Shown here piece after piece: positions 1 through 10,063 of a DNA stretch of 64,000 bases (within the stretch, counting starts at the first letter, position 1; each line of letters starts with the position of its first letter). Made by a program: the position numbers and the translations under genes. Origin of the DNA: Chitinophagaceae bacterium (GTDB lineage Bacteria; Bacteroidota; Bacteroidia; Chitinophagales; Chitinophagaceae); contig JACMLY010000170.1 of the NCBI GenBank assembly GCA_014379345.1, forward strand, positions 32,953 to 96,952, written 5' to 3'. The notes under the pieces are model-generated. The model had not been told where the DNA came from. It saw only the letters and a program-made list of their open reading frames with translations, and did no database searches.

Positions 1-2204
1 ATATCTGGAGCCGTGTAGATACACGGATCACTGAAACATTGATCCGTGAATTGAGTACAGATAAACAGGGATTCAATTCCGTGTACATGATGCTTGACTC
101 CGGAGCCCGGGGTTCAAAACAACAGATCAAACAGTTGTGCGGCATAAGAGGTTTGATGGCAAAACCGAGAAAAAGCGGTTCGTCAGGAAGTGAGATCATC
201 GAAAATCCGATCCTTTCTAATTTCAAAGGTGGATTGAATGTATTGGATTATTTCATTTCAACGCACGGTGCGCGTAAAGGTTTGGCGGATACGGCCCTGA
301 AAACAGCGGATGCTGGTTACTTAACACGTCGTCTGGTTGACGTTGCGCAGGATGTTGTTATCACAGAAGAAGATTGCGGAACATTACGTGGTATTGCGAT
401 CGCGGCATTAAAGGACAATGAAGAGGTTGTGGAACCATTGCTCGATCGGATCGTTGGCCGCACATCACTCCATAATGTTTACGATCCTTTCGGTGATGAA
501 GTTATTGTAACCGCCGGCGAGGAAATTGATGATGATGTTGCCAAGGAAATAGAAGAAGCAGGTATTGAAACTGTAGAGATCCGTTCCGTACTCACCTGCG
601 AAAGCAAACGTGGGGTATGTGTAAAATGTTATGGTAAAAACCTTGCTACCGGTAATATGGCGCAGAAGGGCGATGCCGTGGGCATCATTGCGGCACAATC
701 CATCGGTGAGCCTGGTACACAGTTAACCTTGCGGACATTCCACGTGGGTGGTGTGGCTGGTTCTGCTTCAGTAGAATCATCTCTTGTTTCAAAATTTGAT
801 GGTACGATCCAATTCGACGGTTTGCGTTCGGTAACTGCTCAAAATAATGATGGCGAAAAAGTACAGATCGTTATCGGTCGTACGGGAGAGGTAAGGATCA
901 CAGATGTGAAAAATGATCGTCTTATGATCACTCATAACGTTCCTTACGGTGCAACACTATTGGTAAAAGATGGTCAGCAGATTAAAAAAGGTGAGATCAT
1001 CTGTACGTGGGATCCCTTCAATAATGTAATCGTTGCTGAAATTACCGGTCAGATCAAATTTGAAAATGTAATCGAAGGGGTGACCTATCGCGAAGAGGCT
1101 GATGAACAAACCGGTCACCGCGAAAAAGTGGTTATTGAAACAAAAGACAAGACCAAAATTGCCACTCTTATTGTAGAAGGGAAAGAGGTAAAAACATATA
1201 ACCTTCCTGTCGGATCGCATATAGTTGTAGATGAGGCGGAAGATGTGAAAGCCGGCCAGGTGTTGGTTAAAATTCCACGTACTCTTCGCATGCAGCGAGA
1301 CATCACGGGAGGTCTGCCACGAGTAACAGAATTGTTCGAAGCACGAAATCCGGGCAATCCTGCGATTGTTTGTGAAATTGACGGTGTGGTTGCATTTGGA
1401 GCGATCAAACGTGGTAACCGTGAGATCATAGTGGAAGCAAAGGATGGGGTTATTAAGAAATACCTTGTTCCATTAACACGCCAGATATTGGTTCAGGATG
1501 GCGACTTTATAAAAGCGGGTGCTCCACTTAGCGACGGACAGGTTTCACCTGGGGATATTCTTTCCATTAAGGGTCCATTTGCAGTACAGGAATATGTGGT
1601 GAATGAAATCCAGGAAGTATATCGTTTGCAGGGTGTGAAGATTAATGACAAACATATTGAGGTGATCGTTAGGCAGATGATGAAAAAAGTAGAGATCGTT
1701 GATCCGGGTGACACACGATTCCTCGAAGAGGACCTGGAGGACCGTTTTGACTTTAATGAAGAGAACGATTGGATATTTGATAAAAAAGTCATTTCCGATT
1801 CAGGTGAAAGCACTAAGCTGAAAGCTGGTCAGATCGTTAGCCTGAGAGAAATACGCGAAGAGAATTCTATTTTGCGGCGTGCGGATCGGAAACTGGTTGA
1901 ATTCCGCGATGCAAATCCGGCAACATCGCATCCGGTGTTATTAGGGATCACCAAAGCATCTCTGGGTACGCAGAGCTGGATTTCAGCAGCCTCGTTCCAG
2001 GAAACAACCAAGGTATTATCATCAGCAGCCATTCAGGGTAAAACCGATGATATGCTTGGTTTGAAAGAGAATGTAATTACTGGTCATCCGATTCCTGCAG
2101 GTACCGGTCTACGCGATTTCGAAAACATGATCGTTGGCAGTAAGGAAGAGTACGAGCTCTTACAAACCACCCGCGAAGCCATGAGTTTCGATGAGGAAGA
2201 ATAA
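1..2204 (+). CDS. rpoC: DNA-directed RNA polymerase subunit beta' (C-terminal part, cut by window edge)
   Basis: This is the C-terminal half of the RNA polymerase beta' subunit, part of the core transcription enzyme. The reading frame is open to the left edge (codons begin at base 3), so the TTG at 39 is not a start; about 733 residues are present of a protein usually near 1430 in Bacteroidota. The trigger-loop region is seen in DSGARGSKQQIKQLCGIRGL and in THGARKGLADTALKTADAGY. The second zinc site follows (C-x6-C-x2-C in TCESKRGVCVKCYG), then IIAAQSIGEPGTQLTLRTFH. The C-terminus ends in an acidic tail (SFDEEE). The stop at 2202-2204 is followed by a strong terminator, so this is the end of its operon. 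Confidence 0.98.
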   Translation, partial: IWSRVDTRITETLIRELSTDKQGFNSVYMMLDSGARGSKQQIKQLCGIRGLMAKPRKSGSSGSEIIENPILSNFKGGLNVLDYFISTHGARKGLADTALKTADAGYLTRRLVDVAQDVVITEEDCGTLRGIAIAALKDNEEVVEPLLDRIVGRTSLHNVYDPFGDEVIVTAGEEIDDDVAKEIEEAGIETVEIRSVLTCESKRGVCVKCYGKNLATGNMAQKGDAVGIIAAQSIGEPGTQLTLRTFHVGGVAGSASVESSLVSKFDGTIQFDGLRSVTAQNNDGEKVQIVIGRTGEVRITDVKNDRLMITHNVPYGATLLVKDGQQIKKGEIICTWDPFNNVIVAEITGQIKFENVIEGVTYREEADEQTGHREKVVIETKDKTKIATLIVEGKEVKTYNLPVGSHIVVDEAEDVKAGQVLVKIPRTLRMQRDITGGLPRVTELFEARNPGNPAIVCEIDGVVAFGAIKRGNREIIVEAKDGVIKKYLVPLTRQILVQDGDFIKAGAPLSDGQVSPGDILSIKGPFAVQEYVVNEIQEVYRLQGVKINDKHIEVIVRQMMKKVEIVDPGDTRFLEEDLEDRFDFNEENDWIFDKKVISDSGESTKLKAGQIVSLREIREENSILRRADRKLVEFRDANPATSHPVLLGITKASLGTQSWISAASFQETTKVLSSAAIQGKTDDMLGLKENVITGHPIPAGTGLRDFENMIVGSKEEYELLQTTREAMSFDEEE

Positions 2205-2230
2205 TTTCTTTGAGTGATGGAAAAATATAA

Positions 2231-2260
2231 AGTAGGAGGCATGCCCTCCTACTTTTTTTT
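2231..2260 (+). terminator. Rho-independent terminator of rpoC
   Basis: Perfect 9-bp arms AGTAGGAGG (2231-2239) and CCTCCTACT (2245-2253) with a 5-base loop are followed by eight T (2253-2260). It lies 26 bases after the rpoC stop. An A-rich run on its left could also let it work for the minus-strand gene that ends at 2455. The rest of 2261-2454 shows nothing recognisable. Confidence 0.85.
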
Positions 2261-2454
2261 AAAATGGGGTCTGCTAATGTATTTTTTGAAAATAGAGAGG
2301 TTATCGGGGATTGGCGAAGAAAAGACGTAATAAGCACTGAGAATTATGAAGGAAATTGTTGTGTGTCTCATGAAGATCTAAAATAGCGATCTACAGAGTT
2401 TGCAATTTGAAGATCATTTCTTCACAGAAGAATTTTCCCTGACAGCTCCGGATC

Positions 2455-4446
2455 TTAAGACAATCTGCCTTCTAATAACAACTGGTCATCTTTGGTTATA
2501 TGAACATCTTCAATCAGATCTAAGGTCTCATATCTCGAATTCTTGCTTTTGAACTCCGGCACAATTTCTTTCATTTTTTTCACAAGAAGAGAATGTTCAT
2601 CCTGTTCGCATATGGTAATTAGTTCCTGTATGTCTGCAAGGATCTGGCTGTGAGAGCAGGTACGTACTTTTGCTATTTTTATCTTTTCGTGGTGGGTTGG
2701 GATTGTTTTTTCTTTTTCGTTGAGCAGTTCTTCGTAAAGTTTCTCACCTGGTCGAAGACCGGTGTACACAATGTTTATATCCTTGTTAGGAACCAGGCCA
2801 GCCAGTTTGATCATGTTTATGGCAAGGTCGTTGATCTTTACTGGTTTACCCATATCAAATATAAAGATCTCTCCTCCTTCTCCCATTGTGCCGGCTTCCA
2901 GTACCAACTGAACGGCCTCGGGAATTGTCATAAAGTATCTTGTTATTTCCTTATCGGTTACTGTAATTGGTCCGCCCTTTAATATCTGTTCGCGAAAGCG
3001 CGGAATGACGGAACCATTGGAGCCAAGTACGTTTCCAAAACGGGTGGTAATAAACTTTGTTCTGGAGCTTGTGGTTTCCAGATAACTGCCCGCTCCGTTT
3101 ATCATTTCTGCAGCGTTGTCGGGGGAACTATTCCTGGATTGAACATATATCTCTGCAATACGTTTAGAAGCGCCCATTACATTTGTAGGGTTAACTGCTT
3201 TATCCGTAGAAATCATCACAAACTTTTCGGCCTTGTACAATACTGCAAGATCTGCAACAATTTTACTGCCCATCACATTTGTAAAGATTGCTTCAGATGG
3301 ATGATTTTCCATCATTGGCACATGCTTATAAGCTGCTGCGTGAAAAATAATCTGCGGCCGGCATTCCTTAAAGATGATCTGCAAACGCTTATAGTTACGG
3401 ATATTTCCAATGAAGATCTTAATATTAGCTTTTGGAAATCTTTCTTCCATTTCGAGTTGGATCTCGTACAAAGCGGATTCAGCCTGGTCGCATAAGATCA
3501 CCATCTCCGGATCATAAGTCAGAACCTGCCTTACGATTTCCGATCCAATAGATCCTGCTGCACCAGTAATCAGAATACGTTTTCCCCGTATTTCTCCCGA
3601 GATTAAACTATTGTTGATAACAATGGGTTCTCTTTGTAAAAGGTTTTCAATCTTCAGCTCCTGCAATTGTTTCAGACTTAATTTTCCTGAGATCCATTGG
3701 TCCGACGGAGGTACGGTAAGTATCTTAATTCCCAGTTTAAGACAAGCTTCAATGATATCCTGTGTATTTTTATTTTCGAGCTGCTCGTTTACGATAATTA
3801 AAATATCAATTTTATTATTCGCTTTCAACTTGGTAAGATCTTTCTTATGAAAAACTTTTCCCTGTTGAATGGAGCTGTTTACTTTCTTTAGATCTGTTTC
3901 AACAAATCCTTCAAATATAAATTGGTTGCCGGAAAAAAGCGCTTGTTTAATCAGTACAGCTTTGTTATCTGATCCGTATATCAATACTTTTTTCTGATCA
4001 CCTGTGGTGTGGTGTTTTGCCTGGTAATAAATTCCTTTTACACCGGTACGTAACATGATATGGAGGGAAGAAGCAATAAAGAAGTTTATCAATAAAACCT
4101 TGCTTACATCTAATGAATGGATGTTGTAAGCATAAGTCAATATCAACGCCACTGCAATTGGATAGATCAAACTTGAAATAAATACTGAGGCAAATATCCT
4201 GAACATATCATGGATATTTGAATAACGGATAAGGCCCGTATGTATCCGCATGCAATAAAATACAAGTAGCGAAATGAGACCGTATAATCCTGTATACCAG
4301 AAAAAATGACCGCGAAGGATTTCGGCAAATTGAAACTGCTTAACTACAAAGTACGATAGGGAAAAGGACGCTGTTGTAATACTTAGGTCGATAAGCAAAA
4401 TCACCCATCTTGGCACTGTTTTGCCTGATAAAAGGAAGTTTTGCAT
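2455..4446 (-). CDS. Membrane-bound nucleoside-diphosphate-sugar 4,6-dehydratase (CapD/PglF/WbpM-like)
   Basis: Predicted to convert a UDP-N-acetylhexosamine, typically UDP-GlcNAc, to the 4-keto-6-deoxy sugar, the first step towards bacillosamine- or FucNAc-type amino sugars. Four hydrophobic segments occupy roughly residues 14-35, 48-66, 83-106 and 117-133. A linker domain follows, with a first Rossmann-like stretch near 153. The catalytic SDR domain begins near 290 with GAAGSIGSE (295-303). STDK (413-416) and NVMGASK follow, where M424 and K428 replace the usual YxxxK; this M-xxx-K form is typical of the PglF/FlaA1 group. The 663-residue length fits membrane-anchored members. It is the last gene of the locus on this side. 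The DegT aminotransferase (8886-10034) is the expected partner for the keto product. The exact sugar cannot be read from sequence. Confidence 0.9.
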   Translation of the reverse strand: MQNFLLSGKTVPRWVILLIDLSITTASFSLSYFVVKQFQFAEILRGHFFWYTGLYGLISLLVFYCMRIHTGLIRYSNIHDMFRIFASVFISSLIYPIAVALILTYAYNIHSLDVSKVLLINFFIASSLHIMLRTGVKGIYYQAKHHTTGDQKKVLIYGSDNKAVLIKQALFSGNQFIFEGFVETDLKKVNSSIQQGKVFHKKDLTKLKANNKIDILIIVNEQLENKNTQDIIEACLKLGIKILTVPPSDQWISGKLSLKQLQELKIENLLQREPIVINNSLISGEIRGKRILITGAAGSIGSEIVRQVLTYDPEMVILCDQAESALYEIQLEMEERFPKANIKIFIGNIRNYKRLQIIFKECRPQIIFHAAAYKHVPMMENHPSEAIFTNVMGSKIVADLAVLYKAEKFVMISTDKAVNPTNVMGASKRIAEIYVQSRNSSPDNAAEMINGAGSYLETTSSRTKFITTRFGNVLGSNGSVIPRFREQILKGGPITVTDKEITRYFMTIPEAVQLVLEAGTMGEGGEIFIFDMGKPVKINDLAINMIKLAGLVPNKDINIVYTGLRPGEKLYEELLNEKEKTIPTHHEKIKIAKVRTCSHSQILADIQELITICEQDEHSLLVKKMKEIVPEFKSKNSRYETLDLIEDVHITKDDQLLLEGRLS

Positions 4447-4584
4447 TTTTAAACGTTATAGGGTAAAAAATACTTTTCTAATGATTTGACTGAAAATCAA
4501 CCGGGTATTAGACAGGACATGGGTAGAGGGTTCTTTTAAGAATTGGAATTGAAGAAAATGTGTTTATCATTCTTAAACGCCTCG

Positions 4585-4636
4585 AAAAAAAATCCACCAC
4601 CCAGATCGTATTTTTACTGACGACTTAAGTGGTGGA
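4585..4636 (-). terminator. Probable terminator of the secreted G8/PKD protein gene
   Basis: Read on the minus strand, TCCACCAC (4636-4629) pairs with GTGGTGGA (4600-4593) and is followed directly by eight T (4592-4585). The loop is long (28 bases), which lowers confidence. It lies about 100 bases after the stop at 4733 and upstream of the start at 4446, so it would separate the two transcripts. Confidence 0.55.
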
Positions 4637-4732
4637 CAAATATAATGTTTAACATTTTAAAATCCAAATACCTCAACGTGGTATGCGGTTATCCGCGTGT
4701 CTTAGATTTATAAATAGCTATATATTAAACAT

Positions 4733-7700
4733 CTACAGCATTTTAAGTAAACGGACAATCTTTGTTTTTCCTGCCTGCTCCAAATGAACGTAGTAAAATC
4801 CTCTCTTATAATTTTTGCCTACGGCAAACGTAGAATTATTACTAACGTGTGGGAATGACTCGACCTTTTTACCCCAACGATTATAAATATTCACAGTAAT
4901 ATTTTCCGTAGAATTACTCTTCACTTCTACATTGAAGTTAGTAGGCGATGGATTTGGATAAGCTTTTACCTCTAAGGTTGGATTCACTTGTATCGGCCTG
5001 TTTTGTTCAGGAGTAGCAGTCGTATCCTTATTAGGATTCTGCTGTACTGCCGGCGACTTAACCGTTACTTCCACATCATCAGAAGCTGTGGCACCTTTAA
5101 TATCGGTTACTGTTAAACGGAAAACATATACACCTGCCTTCAAATTCATGGCCGAGGTTGACGCTGACGTATCGTTCAGGATGTTTACTGTACTTCCACT
5201 CACCTTTGTCCACTTATATGTAACAGCATTTCCATCAGGATCGGTACCAGTTCCATCGAGGCTTATAAGATTAATAGGCAAGGTGATGATCTGATCAGAA
5301 CCTGCATTGGCGGTTGGAGTCGATTTACTGGTTGAATTAGCAGGATTCACTGATACCTGAACATCATCACTGGCGGTAGCACCCTTATCGTCGGTAACCG
5401 TAAGTCTGAATATATAAGTTCCTACTTCCAGGTTGCTGACTGTAGGACTGCTTACACCGGCATTGCTGAATGCAAAAGAATTTGGTCCTGATACTTTACT
5501 CCAGCTAAAAGATTTAATTGTGCCATCTGAATCGGTTCCGCTGCCGGTTAACTGAACACTGAGTACAGGTAAAGTAACAGCTACATCGGGTCCTGCATTC
5601 GCAACCGGACCTGCGTTGGCAGCTGGCGGCGGAGGCGTCGGCGGGAGAACAATATTTCCTGCATAAAGCTGGCTCATCGGAATTGGCTCGCCACCCGGTG
5701 TGAATTTTTCCAGGCTCTTGCTATTCCACCTGAGGCTAAGACCTCCGGAAGAGTAGGCTTTCATGTGTATATCAGAATTACTGAACATCAGCTCGATAGC
5801 ATATTTCTGGCCGGCATTTAAATTAACTTTTATTTTGGCTGCATTTGAATACTTAACGCCATCAAGAATTAATACATAGCTACCGGAGGCTGTCACAGTA
5901 ATCTCATGTTCTTCTGTAAACTGAGCTTCTATAAATCCTGTCCATTTTACAGAGAAAGATCTGTTTTGATTAATTGCGTAGTTGACATTTTGTGAATCAG
6001 TTCCTGAATCATACCATTCCGAGAAATCTAAGTATGGGTCAACTCTTTTGAATGCAGAATTTGTGAAATTATTACCTTGAAAATATTCACCGAGTAGCCC
6101 TCTTCCTGTTCCCCAGATATCAGGTGCGAAACGTGGGATAATTTCCTTCACCGCTTTTCCACCCGCGCCAGGAGACAACTTATAGCAATCTCCCTGACCA
6201 GGTTTTGGCTGTACTCTGATAACTTCTGCCGAATGTGTTGATGGAGAAATAAAAGGATCTGCTCCACCCATATCACAATGCACAATATCAACATTCTTTA
6301 TTAATGGTGTGCCGTTTGATAAGTCGTCTTCCCTGAGATCGCTATCCAGCATAATGGGGCTTTTGGTCCAGCCCTTCATGGTAACGTTTCGAAATAACGT
6401 AGGTATTCCAAAAGAAACCTGGGCTCCCTGGGCAATAACTGCATAAGGAAATTTACCATTCACATCCACTTCAATATTTTCAAACCTCATTCTTCGCTTA
6501 TCCATTGAATTTGCCTTTGCGACCAGGTTACCATTAAATAGTTTTCCGTCAAAATATCTGTAAACATTCGCGTAAGAACCATGATAAATGGCATGGCCGA
6601 AGTTAGAATAAGCTTTGAAGTTTTCAATAACGTGCATCAGGGTGGTTGCCTGCCATACGAATAATCCTGTTTCATTATTATGGGCTAAGCAATCCTGAAA
6701 TCTCCAGGCGCCATCGTTATTAGCTTCCCAATCAAAGCCTCCGGCACCTTCAGCATCTCCATATGTTCCTACAGCCACACAATTAATACATGCATTGCCA
6801 TCACCAAGTCCTAATTTGAATCCGCTGCTATGATAGTTTGGAGATTTGGTTGCATCAGGCTCAAATTCCTGATTCATATTCAAACTCGCATTTACTATGT
6901 TCACCTTTGCAGCAATACAACTATCCAGGAGGGTGTCATGCATTGCATGCCCCGGATCAGCCCAATAAGGAATTTCAGTTACATCAAAGGCCACACAATT
7001 CTTAAAGGTTATCCCATTAGATGAATGGAAAACATAAGAATGGCTATATACATCATGCACTGAACACGATTCAATCATACTTCCCCGGCTTCCATCAGCG
7101 CTGTGATGAAAATGGATGGCATAACGCCCTCTGACAAATTCCTTAATATTATCTCCATTCACATCTTTTCTTGGTCCAAGATATTTAAATTCGGCTTGCT
7201 TTATAGACTGCGGAACACTAGACATAATAACTACATGTGAAGCTCCTTTTGTAGTGCCCTGAATACCGACATTGCGGTTAAGGTTCATTATTTCTGCAGT
7301 CCAGTTACCATCAATCTTTAATTTATCGAAACCCAGGGGCTTATCAATAGTTACGCTGTTTCCATTAATTGAAACAATTTTCCTTCTCTCAAAATTCATG
7401 TCATTTAGTATGGTGGGAGTGATTCCAATTTCATCTCCGACCTGCCATCCATTCGGCAGTATGCCTGTCTGCAACACCGTGTCTCCTTTATTAATATCAC
7501 CCGCAGCATTCAGCCATGCAACTTTAGGAGAACCTTGCAAATCTAATTTTCCAGCACCCATTACCCATAATCCAACATCGCTGTCTAGCACAGACATTCC
7601 TGGGCCGCCAACAAACTGATTTTCTTTGACGTCGATAAATTCTATGGTTTGAAAAACGGTATGAGAACTTGGCTGCATCAATATTTTACCTTCCACTATT

Positions 7701-8065
7701 ATATTAGCGGATGACCTGAGAATGGCACTTTTCGTATCATCAAATTTAAGTGTACCGCCAGCATTCACGTTCACGCCCGACACGGTAGAATCACTTACGT
7801 CATAAACAACCACATGACCGGCAGACACTAAAGGTGTATCTGAAGCTGAAGGAAGTTTTCCTCCCCAAGTTGCAGCATCAGACCAGTTGCCCGACTGCAC
7901 ACTAGAAATAGTACCGGTAAGTAACTTCAGTGAATTAGGTGCACATCCTACAGATGTACCGTTTCTAATGGATTTGTTTTTAGCCGCAAGGGGGGAAATT
8001 AAACATACTCCTGTTGCTGCCAGCGAAGTATTCCGCAGGAAGATTCTTCTTGATTTGTTTTTCAT
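4733..8065 (-). CDS. Large secreted G8 / beta-helix / PA14 / PKD protein with T9SS sorting tail
   Basis: A 1110-residue modular extracellular protein. The N-terminus KSRRIFLRNTSLAATG has the twin-arginine look and a short hydrophobic run. A G8-type domain follows at about 54-180 (GNWSDAATWGGKLPSASDTP, then VNVNAGGTLKFDD). A right-handed beta-helix region covers about 280-640. A PA14-like domain lies at about 650-795 (GLLGEYFQGNNF). Two PKD/REJ-like repeats follow at about 822-915 and 915-1005 (both with ANAG, FRLTVTD and KGATASDDV). A T9SS type A tail lies at about 1030-1110 (AYPNPSPTNFNVEV ... YVHLEQAGKTKIVRLLK). In animals, G8 plus beta-helix occurs in hyaluronan-degrading CEMIP/TMEM2, so carbohydrate binding or cleavage is plausible here but is inference. 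It sits inside the exopolysaccharide locus and has its own probable terminator. Confidence 0.85.
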   Translation of the reverse strand: MKNKSRRIFLRNTSLAATGVCLISPLAAKNKSIRNGTSVGCAPNSLKLLTGTISSVQSGNWSDAATWGGKLPSASDTPLVSAGHVVVYDVSDSTVSGVNVNAGGTLKFDDTKSAILRSSANIIVEGKILMQPSSHTVFQTIEFIDVKENQFVGGPGMSVLDSDVGLWVMGAGKLDLQGSPKVAWLNAAGDINKGDTVLQTGILPNGWQVGDEIGITPTILNDMNFERRKIVSINGNSVTIDKPLGFDKLKIDGNWTAEIMNLNRNVGIQGTTKGASHVVIMSSVPQSIKQAEFKYLGPRKDVNGDNIKEFVRGRYAIHFHHSADGSRGSMIESCSVHDVYSHSYVFHSSNGITFKNCVAFDVTEIPYWADPGHAMHDTLLDSCIAAKVNIVNASLNMNQEFEPDATKSPNYHSSGFKLGLGDGNACINCVAVGTYGDAEGAGGFDWEANNDGAWRFQDCLAHNNETGLFVWQATTLMHVIENFKAYSNFGHAIYHGSYANVYRYFDGKLFNGNLVAKANSMDKRRMRFENIEVDVNGKFPYAVIAQGAQVSFGIPTLFRNVTMKGWTKSPIMLDSDLREDDLSNGTPLIKNVDIVHCDMGGADPFISPSTHSAEVIRVQPKPGQGDCYKLSPGAGGKAVKEIIPRFAPDIWGTGRGLLGEYFQGNNFTNSAFKRVDPYLDFSEWYDSGTDSQNVNYAINQNRSFSVKWTGFIEAQFTEEHEITVTASGSYVLILDGVKYSNAAKIKVNLNAGQKYAIELMFSNSDIHMKAYSSGGLSLRWNSKSLEKFTPGGEPIPMSQLYAGNIVLPPTPPPPAANAGPVANAGPDVAVTLPVLSVQLTGSGTDSDGTIKSFSWSKVSGPNSFAFSNAGVSSPTVSNLEVGTYIFRLTVTDDKGATASDDVQVSVNPANSTSKSTPTANAGSDQIITLPINLISLDGTGTDPDGNAVTYKWTKVSGSTVNILNDTSASTSAMNLKAGVYVFRLTVTDIKGATASDDVEVTVKSPAVQQNPNKDTTATPEQNRPIQVNPTLEVKAYPNPSPTNFNVEVKSNSTENITVNIYNRWGKKVESFPHVSNNSTFAVGKNYKRGFYYVHLEQAGKTKIVRLLKML

Positions 8066-8885
8066 TAGGATCTCTTTTTTTCTTTAAAGCAAGTTGGTTA
8101 GCTACTCTTTCACTGTTATGTATAACTGCTAACAGTGTTCTTTTGGATTTTATTTTTTATTTTGGATTGGTGCGGCAATAGGATACCCTTATCATTTCCA
8201 TGATCACTTTTTGCGTGCCTGCAACAATTATCTTTTTGAATTTATATAGCCTCTGCGTTCTATTTCTTCATTGGGCATTTCCTGAAGCCCCCGCTTATGA
8301 TCCACTTATCTTGTTGTTCAGATTTCGGTGAACTAAGAAAATGTGGAAAATAAACTACAAGGAAGAGCTGGCTATTTACGCAGATTTTTGCTTGGTGGAT
8401 CAGTCATTGGCCTTCAAAGGTTTAGTTTTTTTTAGATATCGGACACTTGTAGGAAAGCAATTATGGTGCCGAAATATATTCCACAAATGAAGAGTACTAC
8501 AATTCACTAAGTGTAAGAATTTATTAAAACCGAATAAATGATTTGATCACTATTTCTTAAGGTGAAAAGGTAATTTCAACACATTTAAAAACGTATTATT
8601 ACGACGTATATTTATCAACATTGTTGATAAATTTTCGTTAGTAATTTTTTAAAATATAAAAAAACAGCTCATTGCATACGCATGTGCAGCGATAAAATTT
8701 TTGAATGCTATAAAAAATTAGAAAAGAATTTTAGGTGCGCGATTGAATGAAACTAACGGAGATAGAAGCGGAAGAAATTCTGAGCCTGTGGGTGATTTTT
8801 TGTTGCAGGGAGCGGGCAGCAGTTATTATGTAGATATAGAAGAGGCTGATTGAAGATATATTGCAAAAGTAATGAAAGGCTGTTT
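8066..8885. other. 820-bp gene-free stretch inside the exopolysaccharide locus
   Basis: No credible coding frame is seen on either strand. It should contain the promoter of the secreted protein gene starting at 8065 and the end of the transcript from the aminotransferase (stop at 8886). Two inverted repeats stand out. CACTGTTA/TAACAGTG (8111-8118 and 8130-8137) lies in the probable leader of the secreted protein gene. A 21-bp palindrome lies at 8611-8631. No clear TAnnTTTG promoter was found in it. Confidence 0.5.
8611..8631. repeat. 21-bp palindrome, possible operator or terminator stem
   Basis: TTTATCAAC and GTTGATAAA are perfect 9-bp arms separated by three bases (ATT). It is AT-rich, followed by a T-rich run on the plus strand, and lies mid-way in the gene-free stretch between the aminotransferase and the secreted protein gene. 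The compact symmetry suits a dimeric regulator site; a weak terminator for the aminotransferase-side transcript is the alternative. Confidence 0.35.
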
Positions 8886-10034
8886 TTATTTTTCAACGGG
8901 CTGTAATTTTTCAAGTGTGGCCGTAACGCACTGAACAACTCTTTCCAGGTCGGGCTGAGTTAAATTAGAGCCGGATGGAAGACATAAGCCTTTTTCAAAA
9001 AGCAGGTCGCATGTTTGGTTGCCATAGAAAGGAGCATCAACAAAAACAGGTTGTAAATGCATGGGTTTCCAAAGAGGCCGCGAGTCAATGTTGTCTTCAA
9101 CAAGTGCCAATCTCAAATCCTCTCTGGTAACCGTTCCCTCTTCAACAATTACAGTGCTAAGCCAGCGATTTGAAAAATATTCCGGACCGGGCTCATCACA
9201 GAATCTGATTTCGTTAATACCGGCAAACGCTTTTTTATAGAACTGGAAATTATAGCGGCGTTGTTCAATACGGCTCTGCAATACTTTCATCTGGCCCCTT
9301 CCGATACCGGCGCAAACATTGCTCAGCCGGTAGTTATATCCTATCTGGGAATGTTGATAATGAGGAGCAGGATCAAGAGCCTGGGTTGCGAGATATCTAG
9401 CTTTCTTTATATACTGTTCATTCATTGAAACCAAGGCCCCGCCGCCTGATGTGGTAATGATTTTATTTCCGTTGAATGACAGGATGCCAATATCTCCGAA
9501 AGTTCCTAAGGGTCGGCCCTTATAGGTGGAACCCAGCGCTTCTGCCGCATCTTCTATGATGGGTATTCCATATACACTGGCAATTTCCTGTATTTTATCA
9601 ATTTGGGCTGGCATACCATACAGATGCACCAGTATAATCGCCTTCGGTTTTTTGCCTAGTTTGATACGGTCCAGAATGGCTGCTTCCAAAAATTCAGGCG
9701 ACATGTTCCAGGTAGATGCTTCGCTATCCACAAATACCGGTGTGGCTCCCAGGTAAACAATCGGATTAGCTGATGCAGAGAAGGTCATGGATTGACATAT
9801 CACTTCATCGCCGGCCTTTACCTCCAGGATAACCAAAGCAAGATGAATAGCTGCTGTTCCGGAACTCAGAGCCGCAACATGCGACCCATGGTTTAAGAAA
9901 GTTTCGAGGTCTTTTTCGAACCCATCTACATTCGGTCCCAGGGGTGCAATCCAATTAGATGCAAAAGCTTCTTTCACATACTCCAGTTCCTGCTCTCCCA
10001 TGTGTGGAGATGACAACCATATTTTTGATTTCAT
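8886..10034 (-). CDS. DegT/DnrJ/EryC1/StrS-family PLP sugar aminotransferase (PglE-like)
   Basis: PLP-dependent aminotransferase expected to aminate a 4-keto nucleotide sugar such as the product of the dehydratase at 2455-4446. The 382-residue protein has the family layout: SSGTAAIHLAL (about 57-67), the PLP-phosphate and pyridine-contact region IEDAAEALGS (160-169), and the Schiff-base lysine K191 in SFNGNKIITTSGGG. The C-terminal half carries the substrate-side motif SQIGYNYRLSNVCAGIGRGQM. It ends the minus-strand run that begins at 18643; the methyltransferase start-side neighbour is 29 bases away. Which amino sugar is made is not known from sequence. Confidence 0.9.
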   Translation of the reverse strand: MKSKIWLSSPHMGEQELEYVKEAFASNWIAPLGPNVDGFEKDLETFLNHGSHVAALSSGTAAIHLALVILEVKAGDEVICQSMTFSASANPIVYLGATPVFVDSEASTWNMSPEFLEAAILDRIKLGKKPKAIILVHLYGMPAQIDKIQEIASVYGIPIIEDAAEALGSTYKGRPLGTFGDIGILSFNGNKIITTSGGGALVSMNEQYIKKARYLATQALDPAPHYQHSQIGYNYRLSNVCAGIGRGQMKVLQSRIEQRRYNFQFYKKAFAGINEIRFCDEPGPEYFSNRWLSTVIVEEGTVTREDLRLALVEDNIDSRPLWKPMHLQPVFVDAPFYGNQTCDLLFEKGLCLPSGSNLTQPDLERVVQCVTATLEKLQPVEK

Positions 10035-10063
10035 TCTTATATTAATTTAATTCGACTTGCACG

